Assembly: GCF_032854445.1 (NCBI RefSeq)
Contig: NC_088295.1
Span: 76,848,028-76,912,027, forward strand
DNA length: 64,000 bases
Reading direction: 5' to 3'
Origin: Liolophura sinensis
Lineage: Eukaryota; Mollusca; Polyplacophora; Chitonida; Chitonidae
In this document: piece after piece, positions 34,249 to 47,360 of the stretch
Layout: each line of letters begins with the position of its first letter
Numbering within the stretch: the stretch's first letter is position 1
Program-made: the position numbers and the translations under genes
The notes under the pieces: generated by a model
The model's database searches: none
Told to the model about the DNA's origin: nothing
Seen by the model: the letters and a program-made list of their open reading frames with translations, nothing else

Positions 34249-35496
34249 TAGTCAAGGACCAGTGGGCTTCCAGCTGATTAGATTAGTGTGTTGAATTAGT
34301 GGTGAAAGCATTGCGTCTAGATTATTTCGTGAATCTCACTTTGCAAATACTTCTAGATCTTCGTACTAAAACGAACTAAGAAATAGTTTCAAGAAATAAG
34401 TTGGAATCGTCAGCTCTATATCATGAAGCTTTGTGTCATGAATTTGTCGCGGTGCGTCGGTTCCCTGTTTGAATGAGTCCTGTATCCTTCGACGAAACTT
34501 ACAACGTGTGACAGTAAAACTACGCACAGATTCGGCCATTTTTTGTGTAGAGCATAAAAAGGCATGCTAATGTTAAGGATAATCGACACACGATACAGAT
34601 GCCTTGGTGGTGAATGCACATTCTAATAGCTATTTCCAGTCTGACTATAAGAAGAATTGTTAAGAGCGAGTTGACCTGAGAAAATGCTAATAACTCAAAA
34701 AGACAGAAAACCCATTATGACTGCTTCAATTGATCTCAACAGTATAACATTACCATAAACGGTAATTAAATAAATAATAAATGTGATGAGTGTATAGCTG
34801 ACAATCTGTCTACTTTGTCGTATTGAGGTTTCCAAGCAAATTGCCTGGAAATATGTCACGTGCGTGTTGTGATCGAAATTTGCGTCCTTTTGATTTCAAA
34901 ATGCCGTCATGTTGATAACGACTCAGAAAATAAAATAACGCACATGTGATGTAGTGAAGGTTTCCAACACTCTCCTCTTTTTAACAATTCACCAGGATTC
35001 TGTGTTCGTGCCGCGATGGTACTTCCATTGCTCTCCTGCAAATGGCGATGATTATTACCTCGATGGATTTTCTCGGTCTGTCAGTGACACTTGACAACAT
35101 ATAACCAGTTCCCTGCAATGGAACAAGTCAATGGATGAAAGTTGTAACTAATCGATTGAGGGACAACAACAACACTTATAGAAATGGCAAATGTTTTTTG
35201 TGTTCCAAATTGTCCCACATGCAGATAATTACTGTAGTCGCCTTAACATTCTTCTACCATTCAATTTTGTCACTATTGACATTTAAAGATGTACACATGT
35301 TTATCCCATAAATGTTCATTTTTCTGGGCAGTAAAGGCATGACGTTTTGATATGCACCACGTGTAATATAAATTCCACCATTTTGATTGGCCAGTATATC
35401 TTTTCATTCATCAAATCCACAAATCAAAAGTTTCAACTCTGCTGTACAGGCACTACTCTTTTTACAAACTTTTTCTTGTCGTCTGCAAATGTCAAC

Positions 35497-35658
35497 ATGG
35501 CCGATTTTCGACCAGGAGGTATCGTAAAAATTGACACAAAGGACGCGCCAGAGTTATAAATGTGACAAGAGATAATTCAATCAATGTGGAAATCCTCGAC
35601 ATTGACTACGACATAGAGCTATTGCCACCAAGGCTAAACCCCACAACGGATGCATCAG
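35497..35658 (+). pseudogene. First-exon-like sequence with a frameshift
   Basis: An ATG in good context (gtcaacATGg) opens M-A-D-F-R-P-G-G-I-V-K-I-D and stops after 20 codons. Shifting frame at the stop continues with I-N-V-T-R-D-N-S-I-N-V, then D-I-D-Y-D-I-E-L-L-P-P-R to 'gcatcag', followed by GTAGGC, a plausible donor. About 110 bp upstream there is an inverted CCAAT ('gattggcc', 35384). It lies in an insertion specific to copy 2. I do not recognise the protein. It may be a captured or duplicated first exon broken by an indel, or an assembly error. Confidence 0.3.
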
Positions 35659-36025
35659 GTAGGCCAGTATTTTTCTTAACATTATTCTACAGGCCTAAAA
35701 CTCTGTGTTTCGCTAGTTTTCACATTATATTTCATTACATTTTTACTTGTTATAAATATTAACGTATTGAACTATATATTTTATAAAGCAAACTTTCGGC
35801 ATGTCTATGGTTTTAAAGAAGTCGTTATGTGGATAAATTTTGTCTGTACTATATTATACTCCGCAATGTACTCGTCACTTGACCTGTATATGTGATATCA
35901 CTACGCGGTTAGACGTCGGCGCAGTTTTCGAAAAGTTTAAATCGTAATGATTATTTCCGCTATAAATTTACAATAAGGCATTTATGGGATGAATAGGATA
36001 TGCAATTCATGAACATCGATATTAA

Positions 36026-36096
36026 AATTTATTAAACTCGAGTAGTAGTTTTCATTTATTGAAAAATGAAAAATACTACTCTCGTTTTCTAAATTT
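36026..36096. repeat. 70-bp imperfect palindrome
   Basis: 'aaatttattaaactcgag' then 'tagtagttttcattt' pairs with 'aaatgaaaaatactactctc' then 'gttttctaaattt', around the loop 'attga' (36058-36062). It lies near the right end of the copy-2-specific insertion and could be a fold-back end. Confidence 0.65.
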
Positions 36097-36479
36097 GGAA
36101 TCTAGGGTGACTCATTACATATCCTCTATGTATGTATGTGTTTTTCAATCTGTACCCTGGCCACGCGTTCCAAGAAATCGTGTCATAATGGAGACAGGAA
36201 CTTTTCGCTAATACATCAGTGACATCTGACATCTGTACAATAACACTCACGTAGTCCATGCCAGGATGACAATGTGGTTGTTGGTGCGTATAATAAATAT
36301 AGGGCAAATCAGACGTTTACAGATATCAAGTCTGATTTTTGGTTTGCTCTGAATATAGGAACAAAAAATTCTGTTTGAAGGAAATCAAATTAATTGTAAA
36401 CGAAATATTTGATGATTTATGCTGTACAAAAGAAATTCCCACTTTATATAATGATGGCGGCAAGGTCTGCAGTGTCCGG

Positions 36480-36725
36480 ACACAATCGACGAACTTTGGA
36501 AAGATACGGACGAACGTGCACATGTAACCCACAGTTATTCCCACCCTTCTGGTGAAAGACAAGTGGACGTCAACAAAGAATAGATCGCTTAGTGTCACCG
36601 ATGCCCCACAAATGATGAGAGTACGGGAATCTACAAATTTTCTGTAGAATGCTGAATTTGAACCCATGCCTCCTGTGCTCTAGTAAGTCAGGCTCCTTTT
36701 ATCAGTACACTACGTCCCGCTTCGA
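36480..36725 (-). repeat. SINE family 3, with tRNA-like head
   Basis: On minus, 'gggacgtagtgtactgataa' and 'catgggttcaaattc' look like A and B boxes of a tRNA-derived head. They are followed by 'ttgttgacgtccacttgtc', 'tttcaccagaagggtg' and 'ctgtgggttacatgtgcac', which matches the family 3 body at 29.9 kb. Confidence 0.55.
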
Positions 36726-38849
36726 TGGCAAAGGAAGATCACGGCATTCATATTTATGTCTGTAAGGCGCACTTGTAAGCAATTCTATTTCTCTGCTGTG
36801 CCACGACATAATTTCTGAATAATGCATGTGGGTATTGATGGGACCAAAGACGCAGTCAGAACAATGGTGACATGTGGTTCTGGCATAACATCTAGTTTTC
36901 CTAGGTTCTTTAGTGTCACGATTCAATGTGCGGCTGTATCATCTATAAACCTGGTGTATAAACAGGCAAGTTTAGCAGAACGTTTCACTGTCTGATAATG
37001 AAAAGATAAATAAGATTTCTCCTCAGTACGAATATAGTTTTATTCCTATGATTCCATGGGTTACCTTATTATCTGCATTAGATGTCCACTACGGTGTTTG
37101 TAGCAACTGATATTTCCAACCTCTCCATGGTTAGTGTACAAGAAAAAGCACTCAGCTTCACATTGCTAATGAATGAAGCTATCCGCTATAATGTTTCAAA
37201 ATTACACAAAGTAGGTAATGACACACAGGTAAACACTTGTGGAAATCGATCGTTTTGTGTGTTGTTTGCTGTTGGTTCTAGACTTTCCAAATTTTTATTT
37301 GTTTTGAAACCCTGACAACAGTAGTATAAGACGTAGACTTGAGTACGGCGTAAAACAAATAAATATAGAAAGTAGCTAGAATACCAGAAGCAAAAAATCT
37401 GGTTAAAACAATTCTCAGCACCTCTCCCTCAATTCCAAGCTTCAGAATTATGTCTTTGTTTCAAACTTTACCTGAGAGTATAAGATTTACGAAACAGCTC
37501 CTCACAAGCCAGTTTTGCTTTTCTAACAACAAAGGCGTCTGTCGAGAATCTGAGCACGAGTACTTCTGTCCAATCACATCCTGTCCACTTTACTGTGCCT
37601 TGAATAATTACAGTGTGATCAGACCAAGAAGTTTTTTTTTTGCGTTTTGCTGTTTCCCAATGTGTGAAAATAACAGTATTTTCAAAATTTTCGGCAGTCC
37701 CACGTGCTGTGCGGCATGAAAAAACTGGTTTACACAAATACAGGAAACTAATTGGCGTTGAAATTAACGAATGGTTAAAAAAAGTCCTTCTTCCAGAGTA
37801 TTTCACGTGTGATGTTTTACACATTTTTATCATAAGGCATATTATTAAAAGATATCAAGAACGACTTTTCCAGTGGCGCTTCGTTCCAGAATTTTACAAT
37901 TTATAATCATGTAAACCGTAGGCCTACATGATGAACCGAAATTTCCTTGGCTTTCCTTTGCATTTAACAATGTTTCAGGTGATCAAAACCCTTTCAATAG
38001 TATTTTTCGTAGCTATGTTTATTGCATGCTTCATAATTCGTAGCCTTATTTTGCTGTCATGTCGTGAAAAAGAAACCAGACATGACAGCTTATTCGTCAC
38101 TCAGATACACATGAGGATTACAAAAAACTATTTTATTATATTGGGTTTATGGGTTCAGAAAATCGGACTTAACCACCGTCCTTCGACAAAAGTTTCTGGC
38201 TTAAAACTGCAGCCAAACCACGAATAGCTGTTACCTCAACGGCCATGCGCAGATCTGTTGTGGCAAGGACAACGATTTACGCAGCTGAGTCAGAAAATGT
38301 CCGAAGACATGAACCATCGGCCAAATTCCAAGTAATAATTTGCCAAAATCTTTATATCACGTAGAATTAATCGTAAGTTTAATTTTTAAACTCTTTAACA
38401 TACCAAAAACATGTGTTCATTGAACGAGTAAAAGGTAATATATAATAAAATCATTGATTGTACTTCACATTAACAAACCCTGAAATGTCCGCATATTTGT
38501 CACACTGCTTATAACGTTATGAATCCATACGACACAGAGTCGTGGCATTATATACTTGTTCCAAAGGAACCTCCTTACATAACATATCTTTGATCTGTTT
38601 GCCAGACGCTACAGACAGCCCTAAATCACCGCGTTTTTACAACGTCTCAGACGTCGTATCCACAGGAATCCTGTTGTCATTACAATGAGGGAGTTCAGCG
38701 TGTCGTTAGCCTGAATGAGTGGTGGAAACGTATTCTGTACTTCGTGACACTGAAGGCAGATACGTAATGAACGGAGGGATTGGCTATTATAGAAATTGGC
38801 TATTATAGAAATATAATAGACATGTTATACATAAAGGGAAGGGTTAGCG

Positions 38850-39035
38850 TGCCAGCGTGGCGCAATGACCCAGGAGCCTCTCACCAATGCGAGTTCAAAT
38901 CCAACTAATGCTCGGGCTCCCTCTCGGGAAAGATGTCAGCAAGCTGCGGATTTCCATCGGGCTCTGCCTGGTTTTTTACCAACATTATGCAGACCACCGT
39001 CGTATAAAGGGAAACACCAATCAAATAAATATATA
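38850..39035 (+). repeat. SINE family 1, near full length
   Basis: Head 'gtgccagcgtggcgcaatga', B box 'gagttcaaatcc', 'gctcgggctccctctcggg', 'agcaagctgcgga', 'gggctctgcctgg', 'caccgtcgtataaagg', 'aaacaccaatcaaataaat'. Present only in copy 2. Confidence 0.85.
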
Positions 39036-39359
39036 AATACATGCACCAGGACGAATACACGATCGACCTTGCAGCTACATGTATATAGCAAATCAATGAA
39101 AGTATACACAGAAACCTTCTAACGGTTTTCTGATATTCACTTTTCTGACACTAACCAGCTGGATTCACATGGATGCATCGAAGAGGAACTGTTCTGGTAT
39201 ACATGATCGATGAAAGATTCAACATGGAGACAAATAGTCGCTAGCCACAGTTAAATCTGGTTTTTATCCGGAAAAAAGCTCATTAAGATAAAGTTTCAAA
39301 AATTTGGAGCTTTTTGATATTACATAAGTAATTAAGTTAATTAATAATATGAAAAGTGA

Positions 39360-40010
39360 AATATTCTGGTGGGGGATATTCCCGGTACAAGCCAGTTGGC
39401 ATCCGCTAAAATAAGTTGATTTTCTCCTTAACCAGCCTGTTTTTACATCACCACATTCCAAAGTTCATTTCCGAGTAGGCCTTCAGCAGACACCTGAAGA
39501 GTTATTGCTATGGACATGTACTTAGCCACATTTTTCTCTAGAGCTAAGTAAGAGATTAAAGACCCTTAGATTTTTGGAACTCAATGAGAACAATGGAAGT
39601 ATACATTTCCGTTTGTCGTCGCTTATAAGAAAGTACCAAACGGACATGTCAGGATAACTATGGGTAAGAGCTCCATACGAGAGCTGTCTGAAGTAATCAG
39701 TGGACTTGTAGACGATGTATGGAGCTTTCATCGTCCATGTTCTTACCTGTTTTGTGTCGTATCTAACTCAAGTGATAATGTCACAGCAATGTTTAAGAGG
39801 AAACATGGACCCAGACAATCACTGTGGTTATGAACGTTGAACGAATGTGTTCACTAAAGTCTTAATCCAGTTTCCACGTGGCTTTCATCAGAGAGGCAGA
39901 CATTATTCTTAGAAAGAAAAGTTATATGTATTAAAGTTAATTTGAAGCTTTTTAATACAATGTCGCATTGGCATATGCAATGTAATTTTGAATGCAGCAG
40001 TCTAACTCCC
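39360..40010 (+). repeat. Repeat g, copy 2
   Basis: Same order as 22.33-22.9 kb: 'taaaataagttgattttctc', 'gagctaagtaagagattaaa', 'acgagagctgtctgaag', 'ggagctttcatcgtcc', 'gtgtcgtatctaactcaagt', 'cacgtggctttcatcag', 'gcaatgtaattttgaatg'. Confidence 0.75.
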
Positions 40011-42544
40011 GTGTTCTGGAGAGTGATCAAAAATAGTTGCCTTACATTTTTGACAGGTCACGTGATACAGTTGGACTTTTCCTACTTTCATCGATAGAAG
40101 ATTTCGAACTCGAAACTCCCCTATACTGATACATATCTTGTAAGAACATGTAACCAGTGCAGCAATCAGTTTTAACTCACCAACAAACATGCATCCTACT
40201 TTCTGTTGTGTTTGACTACAGTTTCTGCTCTGGCGAAGTTCTGTCTCTCGCCTTTGTCAGATCAGTGGTTTCAGAGCTCGGAAATGGTTTATCTTAAGCA
40301 GACCAAGATTTACCAAGAAACCTGAAGTGCAAATTAGGCAAAATTTGGGCACAGGAATACTGGACACAGTACGTTACTGAGTTTAGGGATAGTGTTTGGG
40401 GGACGAGAAAATTACTTCCGGTTTATGCCCGAAAGGTCTGTGGTTAGCCTGGAAGCAATAAACTCCATCGTTCTGCTTCGTGAGATACTTTATTCCCGAT
40501 CGTACCTTAGACAGAATCACTATGATGTCAAAATACAAACCTTCGTTGGGTTGTATCACGTCTTTGCTGTTTAGAAGCATATGCAAATAAAAATACGACA
40601 GCTGGAAGATAGTTTTCAGGCACAAAGGCCTCAACATCACTAGTCTTTTATACTGTATGTCTGTATGCGGGGTTGTGGTAAGGAGTAACCATCCGTGAGG
40701 CCATTCTCGTTTAGCATTGTTTTCATAACACAGCTGTTCTTCGTTCTCTTTTTTCAGATTTCTTATTAAGAAAATTTCATGGAAATGTATCTACGTTGAT
40801 TAAGTTAGCCCTTTGTAGTCTGATACCAATATCCGATTAATACAGTAATCTCTTAGGAAAAAGAAGAGTTTTGATAGAGTAAACCCTGTTGCAGATTGAA
40901 TAGTAATTAAATTTGTTATCAGGGGATTTTTTACAGCTGAGTTGCGTTACTTTTTGATTTCGAATCCACTGGAGCGATGGAAATAGTGGATATATGTTAC
41001 ACGGTTACAAATGCCAAGGTGTATTGATTAGACTAATGTTAAAGTCTTGTTAGGCAGCGATAATAGTTTCTGTATTTCTGTGCACACGTCCGGTCAGATT
41101 CGTGGTAACAGGCAACAGTAACTGATAACATGGGTGACAACGAAGGTCGTGATCTTGGTCAGAACTTAGGAGTGAGGCAGAGAGACAACATGTCCACAGT
41201 ACTTTTAATCATCTTTCGTAACATATAAGCCTCACGCACAGAATGTATCTGTCTGTTGAGAGGGAAAAAGCTAAATAGCTTTCTATACAATTTCCTGAGT
41301 TTTCTGTTCGCTAACTAATATGAAAAATGATGAAAATAAGAATTACGTGTTAGCATGATTTAATCCTATAATGTTGTCTCCAGTAGATTAAGGATCTTTC
41401 CGCAGTTTCGTATGTATATACATGTATACATGTGTGGGGGTGTATGGAGCTATGTCTGTATTTTTGTGCGTAGGGTTTTATTTTGTCTTTTCAATCACAT
41501 GATGACGCCTGCAGCTCCGTGTCTCCTTCATTTCTGTTTCAGGAGTCATCAACCCACTCTTTACAGCTAAAACTGTGGTTTGTACTTATTCGGATGCTCA
41601 GTTAAAGTCATGTTTACTGAAACTTTCCTTGAAATCTGCACATTATTCCAATCTGCTGAAAAACGTACTAAACAGTGCGTGTAACAGTTTCTTTCACATG
41701 GACACCAAAATGCTTTATGTTTCTGTTATTGGCATTTATTATACCCTGTATCAGTTTCTGGCTACCGTGGCGTCTAAACGCATATTGATTCTGAGCGGCT
41801 ACTGATCGCCGAGATTCCGTTAACAGGCAATTAGACCAGACCGTACTTGATTTGTAATATCCCTCTTAGAACCCAGGACTAATCAGGTAGACTCATAACA
41901 GTAAGTGTCAGTTAAAGGACTAAATAATTACCTGGCTGCGGGTTTAGTACATGAATCTAGTGATGACCGAGCATTGTTTTCACTTTGCATTCAGGAGGTT
42001 AAATTAGGTTCACATTAATTTAATACTTAATTACTAATTCTCAGCGTATATTTGATAAAACTTTGTTCCTTTGAAGCCATGGTACAAAGGTGCGCCCACT
42101 TTCACAGCAGCCCTGACTAAGAATAAAACCTTAATTGATGTAAAACTGCAAAAGCGACTCGTTTGACTGTTTCTGTAACGAGATGACACATTTGATAGTG
42201 CCGTCAAACAGTGTTGGTTTGCAGTATTGGCTCACCATCGCCATTCTTCGTCGGCTAAGCAAACAGAATGGATGACATTGATATTAATCTGCCAGTATCG
42301 ACTAATTGTCTTGAGCTGTATAACGTAAAGCCGAAGGTAATTTCAGGCGATAATCATTTGTGATTGGTTTAAGATTGTGACTTTCTTAGTATCGTTATTA
42401 TAAACCGCCAGAAATGTTTTCAATGACAAACTGTGTCGTCCCCTTGTGCACCTGGAGCAGTAAAATATTATTATATGTCTCCGCGTGTATTCTTAACGGC
42501 CAGTGGCTATGTATTAAAGTACTGTGTAAAACTGTGTGTCTGAT

Positions 42545-42670
42545 TGCGATAAATGGGCATGAGGCCTTATTTCAGCGGTTACGTGTGACCATTTGTCAGC
42601 TATCAAACTGTCGTCGCTGCTCAGGTTTTACTGTCTATGTCTTTAATTATATTCTAAGACTTATGTACTC
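42545..42670 (+). repeat. Motif C repeat, copy 2
   Basis: Shares 'atttcagcggttacgtgtga' and 'ccatttgtcagctatcaaac' with 26.25 kb. It lies in a stretch of about 1.1 kb (41.8-42.87) that separates sequences adjacent in copy 1, so motif C may itself be mobile. Confidence 0.7.
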
Positions 42671-43389
42671 GCAATGTTAGGCAGTGTACTTAATGGATTG
42701 GCGCGTGTTCGTGCGTGTTGTCATCTGGAAATGTTATGATATACCGGTACTGTATAGCATACTGTGTGTTCGTACATACCGGGCAAAGGCATCAACCTGT
42801 CAATAAGCCTATCATTTCCCCATGCATGGCACAAGCCTATATCTCCGTTTGAAGATCCTGTTCATCAAAGAGAAAAACCTAAAACTGTTACCGTAAAGGT
42901 CCACTTGTCAACATAATTACAATGACCCTGGCGGGATTATGGCTTTTCTTCGTGGGATAAAGTTATTTTATTAATCAACTGGCATTGAAGTCTGACTTTA
43001 CTGTCAGTTTCTTGGCACACTTACACAGGACACCAAGATATCTTTAGCAAAGACGGATAGATCCAATCTTTTATCACACTATAGACGTCTCAACCTGCCC
43101 ATCATTCACATGACCTTCTCAGAAAGATTTCATTTAAGTTAATATCTAAAGATGTTTTGAAGTATCTTAGATACAGCTCTATATGTGGTTGGTCTAAATG
43201 TGATGCTGTTTTGGCATGATCCTATAAATACTCTCCGACTCATTGACAGCAGGCCACAGCGCTATATCACGTTCAGGAACTAAATACAAAAGGTCACACT
43301 CTGTGACAATAATGGTCACTTAGGGGTACACATTAGACGTGAACAGGAGTGTTGTGAAAACCAACAGTTAACTGATGTGCTGGAAAAAA

Positions 43390-43612
43390 TCAAGGCGACC
43401 CACCAATGCGATCACTGTGATCTCAAATTCAGCTCATGCTGGCTTCCTCTCCGGCCGTACATGGGAATGTCTCCCATCAACCTGCTAACGGTCGTGGGTT
43501 TCGCAGAGGCTCAACCCGGTTTCTTTCCACGATAAAGCCTGTCGCAATCATATAAGAGAAACATTCTTGAATGTGACGTAAAAAAAACAATCAAATAAAT
43601 AAAAATACAAGA
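43390..43612 (+). repeat. SINE family 1, near full length
   Basis: 'caaggcgacccaccaatgcg', 'cagctcatgctggcttcctc', 'tccggccgtacatgggaa', 'ggtcgtgggtttcgc', 'acattcttgaatgtgacgta' and a 'caatcaaataaataaaaat' end. It interrupts sequence that is continuous in copy 1 (28.87 kb), so it inserted after the duplication. Confidence 0.85.
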
Positions 43613-46600
43613 AAAAACGTATTTAGAAGAGCTAGGAGATCTTCTTGTCTTTTCCTGAGCGACCCTTGCCAAGATAATTATGGCCATCTCAACATCCAGC
43701 AGGCGCGTACCTCGTGACCCCTAGATCTCTGCATGACTCCAACAGTCTCTGGACTCATTAAGTTTTAGCTCCGCTCGACAGCTACCTCCCACTGGTGAGG
43801 ATGTTCAGACGGCCTTGTGACCACAAAGCGTTTCTTTTCAAGTCGTATTTGTCCCGCGAAAAAAATCCCGGCGTCTAAATTACCTTCATTTCTACCCCCA
43901 TTTTATGTGCCGACAGAATGTATGCAATTGTATTAAATTTAACGATCGCTTACCCGGGCCCCTACTGTTTACAACCACCTGATTGAACCGACACTGAGAA
44001 TTGAAATAGGTAAGACATCAATAAAAAAAAACATAACAATGCGGTTAACAGAAACTTCTAGAAATCTTATTTAAAGTTTAATCTTGTCCAAAACTTGGCA
44101 TTCTGGGTCCGCACTACTCAACAATACAGATATCTTTTCCTACACACTACGACACAGTAACTTTTTATCGATGCCTTTTTGTGCCATCACTTCATTTTTT
44201 ACGGAGATTGACTTTTCTGTTTTAAGTAACTTATTCGGTAAAATTGATAGTTGCAAATCCCAAGTGTAAAAACAAACCAACCCAAAAGTTCCCTATGGAA
44301 TATGTAAGAAGTAATATATTAGTGGTATTGAAAGCTGGTAATTATGTAAGAAAGAGTCAGTCATAGGTTTCCATTGATGTAGGGAAAGCAGTTTTTTTTT
44401 TCAAATCTATTTTCAAACAGGATACAAGTATAGACATTATAATCGAATTTAATCTTCTTTTCATAGTGACAAAAGTATCTCAGTCACATTTTAACCGCAA
44501 CTGTTGTAAACATATAAACACAGGGGTGACATTAAAGTTTCGCTATGGTTACCAATATGCCTCTAGTCAGTAATTTGCCAAAGACTGGTAACACTCTTTG
44601 GCAAGGCTTTTCTTGGGATCTGGAAGAGCGTCTTCCACAACCTAACAACCATTTCCTACATGAAATTCGACCTTAATTATAAAATATTATACTGAAAGTT
44701 TTTCTCATCTACGTGTTGGCAAAATTTCATTTTGGTTAACTTTAGTCCGTGTGAAATACCAACGGAGTTGGTAGCTCTCTGGAAAAAGAGTTCGAACACA
44801 GCTGTTGCTTTAATTTTGTTCTATTAGTCTACAAGTATTAAGTAACTGTTATTATGAATTTGAAGACATAAATATAGGTAACACGCAGCCACTATTCCAA
44901 ACTATTGAACCCTGCTCAAGACCATTTGTGTTCGTCTATCACTAATTGATCATATTATATGTAAGATGCAGCTAAAACACAGTATGTTTACCACACTGTA
45001 TAGTGTTTAATACAAGCCAAAAAACATTTGAGTGTTACTAGAAACTCATCATCCCCAGTGACAAAAAAAATTGGCCTTACAACGATCTTTCACGTCTTGA
45101 GATATACAGTGCACAGTATTCTAATGAAGTACATCTCCTATATTTTCTAACGGCCATTAAAAAAATATGTTCGTTATCAACTTATTGTTCAGATATAATA
45201 GTTATGATACCGCGAAGGGAAAAACCGCAAGGCCTATAAATGTATGGACATCGGACCATATATTGCTGACCAAACCGACGAGCTTTCCTCGACAGGCACC
45301 GATTTGACCCCTCCTGATAGGTCTCTGAAGTAATTCAATGTACGGAGCTAACAACACAAGCTACTCGTAAGTGTTATAATCTATAGGAAATTACTACCGA
45401 TTGTCCTATGGCAGAATTTTGGAAGCTCTTCATACAAAGTTACTGAGGACATAACTGGCTGTTTTAGCAAAACTGAAACTATATATAACTAGAGATAAAA
45501 AAAAAATCGAGAATTAAAATCAGGCCTGAAGAATTACCCTATGTTGGAGTCACATTTTTCTGTTTTCCTCGCTATAAGAGTGCACAGAAAATGAAGCTAA
45601 TAATAGAAAGATATTTTAATGATGCAGAATACATTTGCTATGATAGATTTATCAATATACATAATTGAAGTTCGCATATAACTATCTCTTTTCCTGTGTC
45701 ATAAGCAACTCGGTATATATGTCTAAAATGATGAACCGATATGCCCCTAGCCACAGTATATTCTCAGTTGCAATCAGTGTGGAATATCTTCTAAACGTTA
45801 TGATATTATGCCATTTTTTATTGTTTGTCTCGAGGTTATGGAAAACCGAATTTGGGGGACGCTTACTGGTATTTTACATGGTATTGACGTATGCAATTAT
45901 AAGACTCTTGTGATAATGTTCCACTTATTAGACCTTAACTGTTCGAGGAAGAGCAATTGGTCTCAAAATAAAACTGAACACGACTGGCTAAATGCCTCAT
46001 TTAAACCTGCTGATCTAAACTCGGAAAAACTCGCATTGAGGAATGAGGAGATAAATGGCTATTTATCGTGCTGTCAAATTTTCCGCATTTGTTTTCCTGG
46101 AAATGCAAGACTAGTTTTTGTTTGAGAAGTGGGGGAGGGGTTAGTGCTTTGTTGTATATTGTCATAACATAGATATAAGGGACACTGTTTAAGTGTCACG
46201 GGCCTATTTCGTTATAATTTAATGCCGAACATAACGAATAAGAGCAAAAGAAGGCAAACAACGGTTTCAGCATAGTTTCAATTCAGCAACATTTCGAAGA
46301 TCGAATATCTTCTCGCACGATAAAAAATAGAATAAGAATGTTTTATATTATTGCCAAGTACCCATGTAACATACTGCTCAGCAAATCCTACGTCATACCA
46401 TACAAGATGGTAACATAGCTAGGCCCGCCAAAGCGATGCAGTTCTTCTTTGGTTTTTTATATCCTATTTAGTTACTACAAGTAAGCAATGTAGTCATGTG
46501 GACTACAATATCATGAATAGACAAGATCGCTAATAGACCCGCTAACGCAGATCCCAAACTGAATACCTCAGAAATTAGTAATGGCTACAGAACATTAGAA

Positions 46601-47204
46601 ATCGGAGTGCACAGAATAAAAAACATTGCTGAGTTTGAACACATTCATCATTATTCTGTATTTGAATACACCACTGAAGTCCTTCTTCCATTCCTATCTT
46701 GGTGGTAAACCACGATAATCCCAACTTCTCTGATAAAGTCACGCACACAGAGAGCAGTTAGAGGTCTAAAACTTACACAGAAGGGCGCAAGAAATTCCGG
46801 TTTCCTCACACTGTAGCTTATAAAGTGATTCAGATACAGCGATCACACATGATAACAAGATTTCTATCTGCGCTGTAGCTATTTTCAACTCGGGAAATTC
46901 ATTTCCTGAGGATTCCAACCTAAAAGTGCTTTTTAATTCATTTTTTTTTTGTTATCGGAATATCTCAAACCACAAGGGACGTTTGCATTTTAGAAAGGAG
47001 CTTTAAAGAAGTAGACAGTTAAAATGCTTTAATAAATTATGGATTTACTTCTATAAATATTGGCGGGGATTCTAAAAACTATAATGATTTCATAAAAAAA
47101 TCAATGCTGAAATTCAAAAAATCAAATTATTCCAAAGTAAACGAATTGTATCCATGCGCTATGCGGCATCTTCACTGGAAGAACACGTCAATGCATGCCC
47201 CGAA

Positions 47205-47345
47205 AGATGACTGGCCCCAGAACAATGAGGTTGCGTGTTCGAATCCAACTCATGATCGTTCTACTGCGACTTTAGGTCAGAAAGTTTGTCAGCCACCTAC
47301 AATATGCTGTGGTTTTACCCAGGGTGTTCCGGTTCATTTCACTGA
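47205..47345 (+). repeat. Diverged SINE family 1 copy
   Basis: 'gatgactggccccagaacaa', 'gaggttgcgtgttcgaatcc', 'aactcatgatcgttc', 'gtcagccacctac', 'gctgtggttttacccagg', 'gttccggttcat'. Head and B box are clear; the body is diverged. Confidence 0.55.
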
Positions 47346-47360
47346 AAGAGTCAAAGCATG

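Larger units (their letters stand above)
33240..47050 (+). repeat. Segmental duplication, copy 2
   Basis: Head-to-tail relative of 15.7-32.25 kb, with the anchors listed there. Copy-2-only material includes the insertion at 35.33-36.3 kb, SINEs at 38.85 and 43.39 kb, and about 1.1 kb at 41.8-42.87 kb. Copy 2 lacks both minisatellites and most of the 23-28 kb interval. Confidence 0.85.

Noticed and set aside
45665-45913. Hydrophobic 82-codon frame, possible membrane segment
   Set aside because: The homologous sequence in copy 1 (30.95-31.15 kb) is interrupted by stops, and hydrophobic frames are expected in AT-rich DNA.
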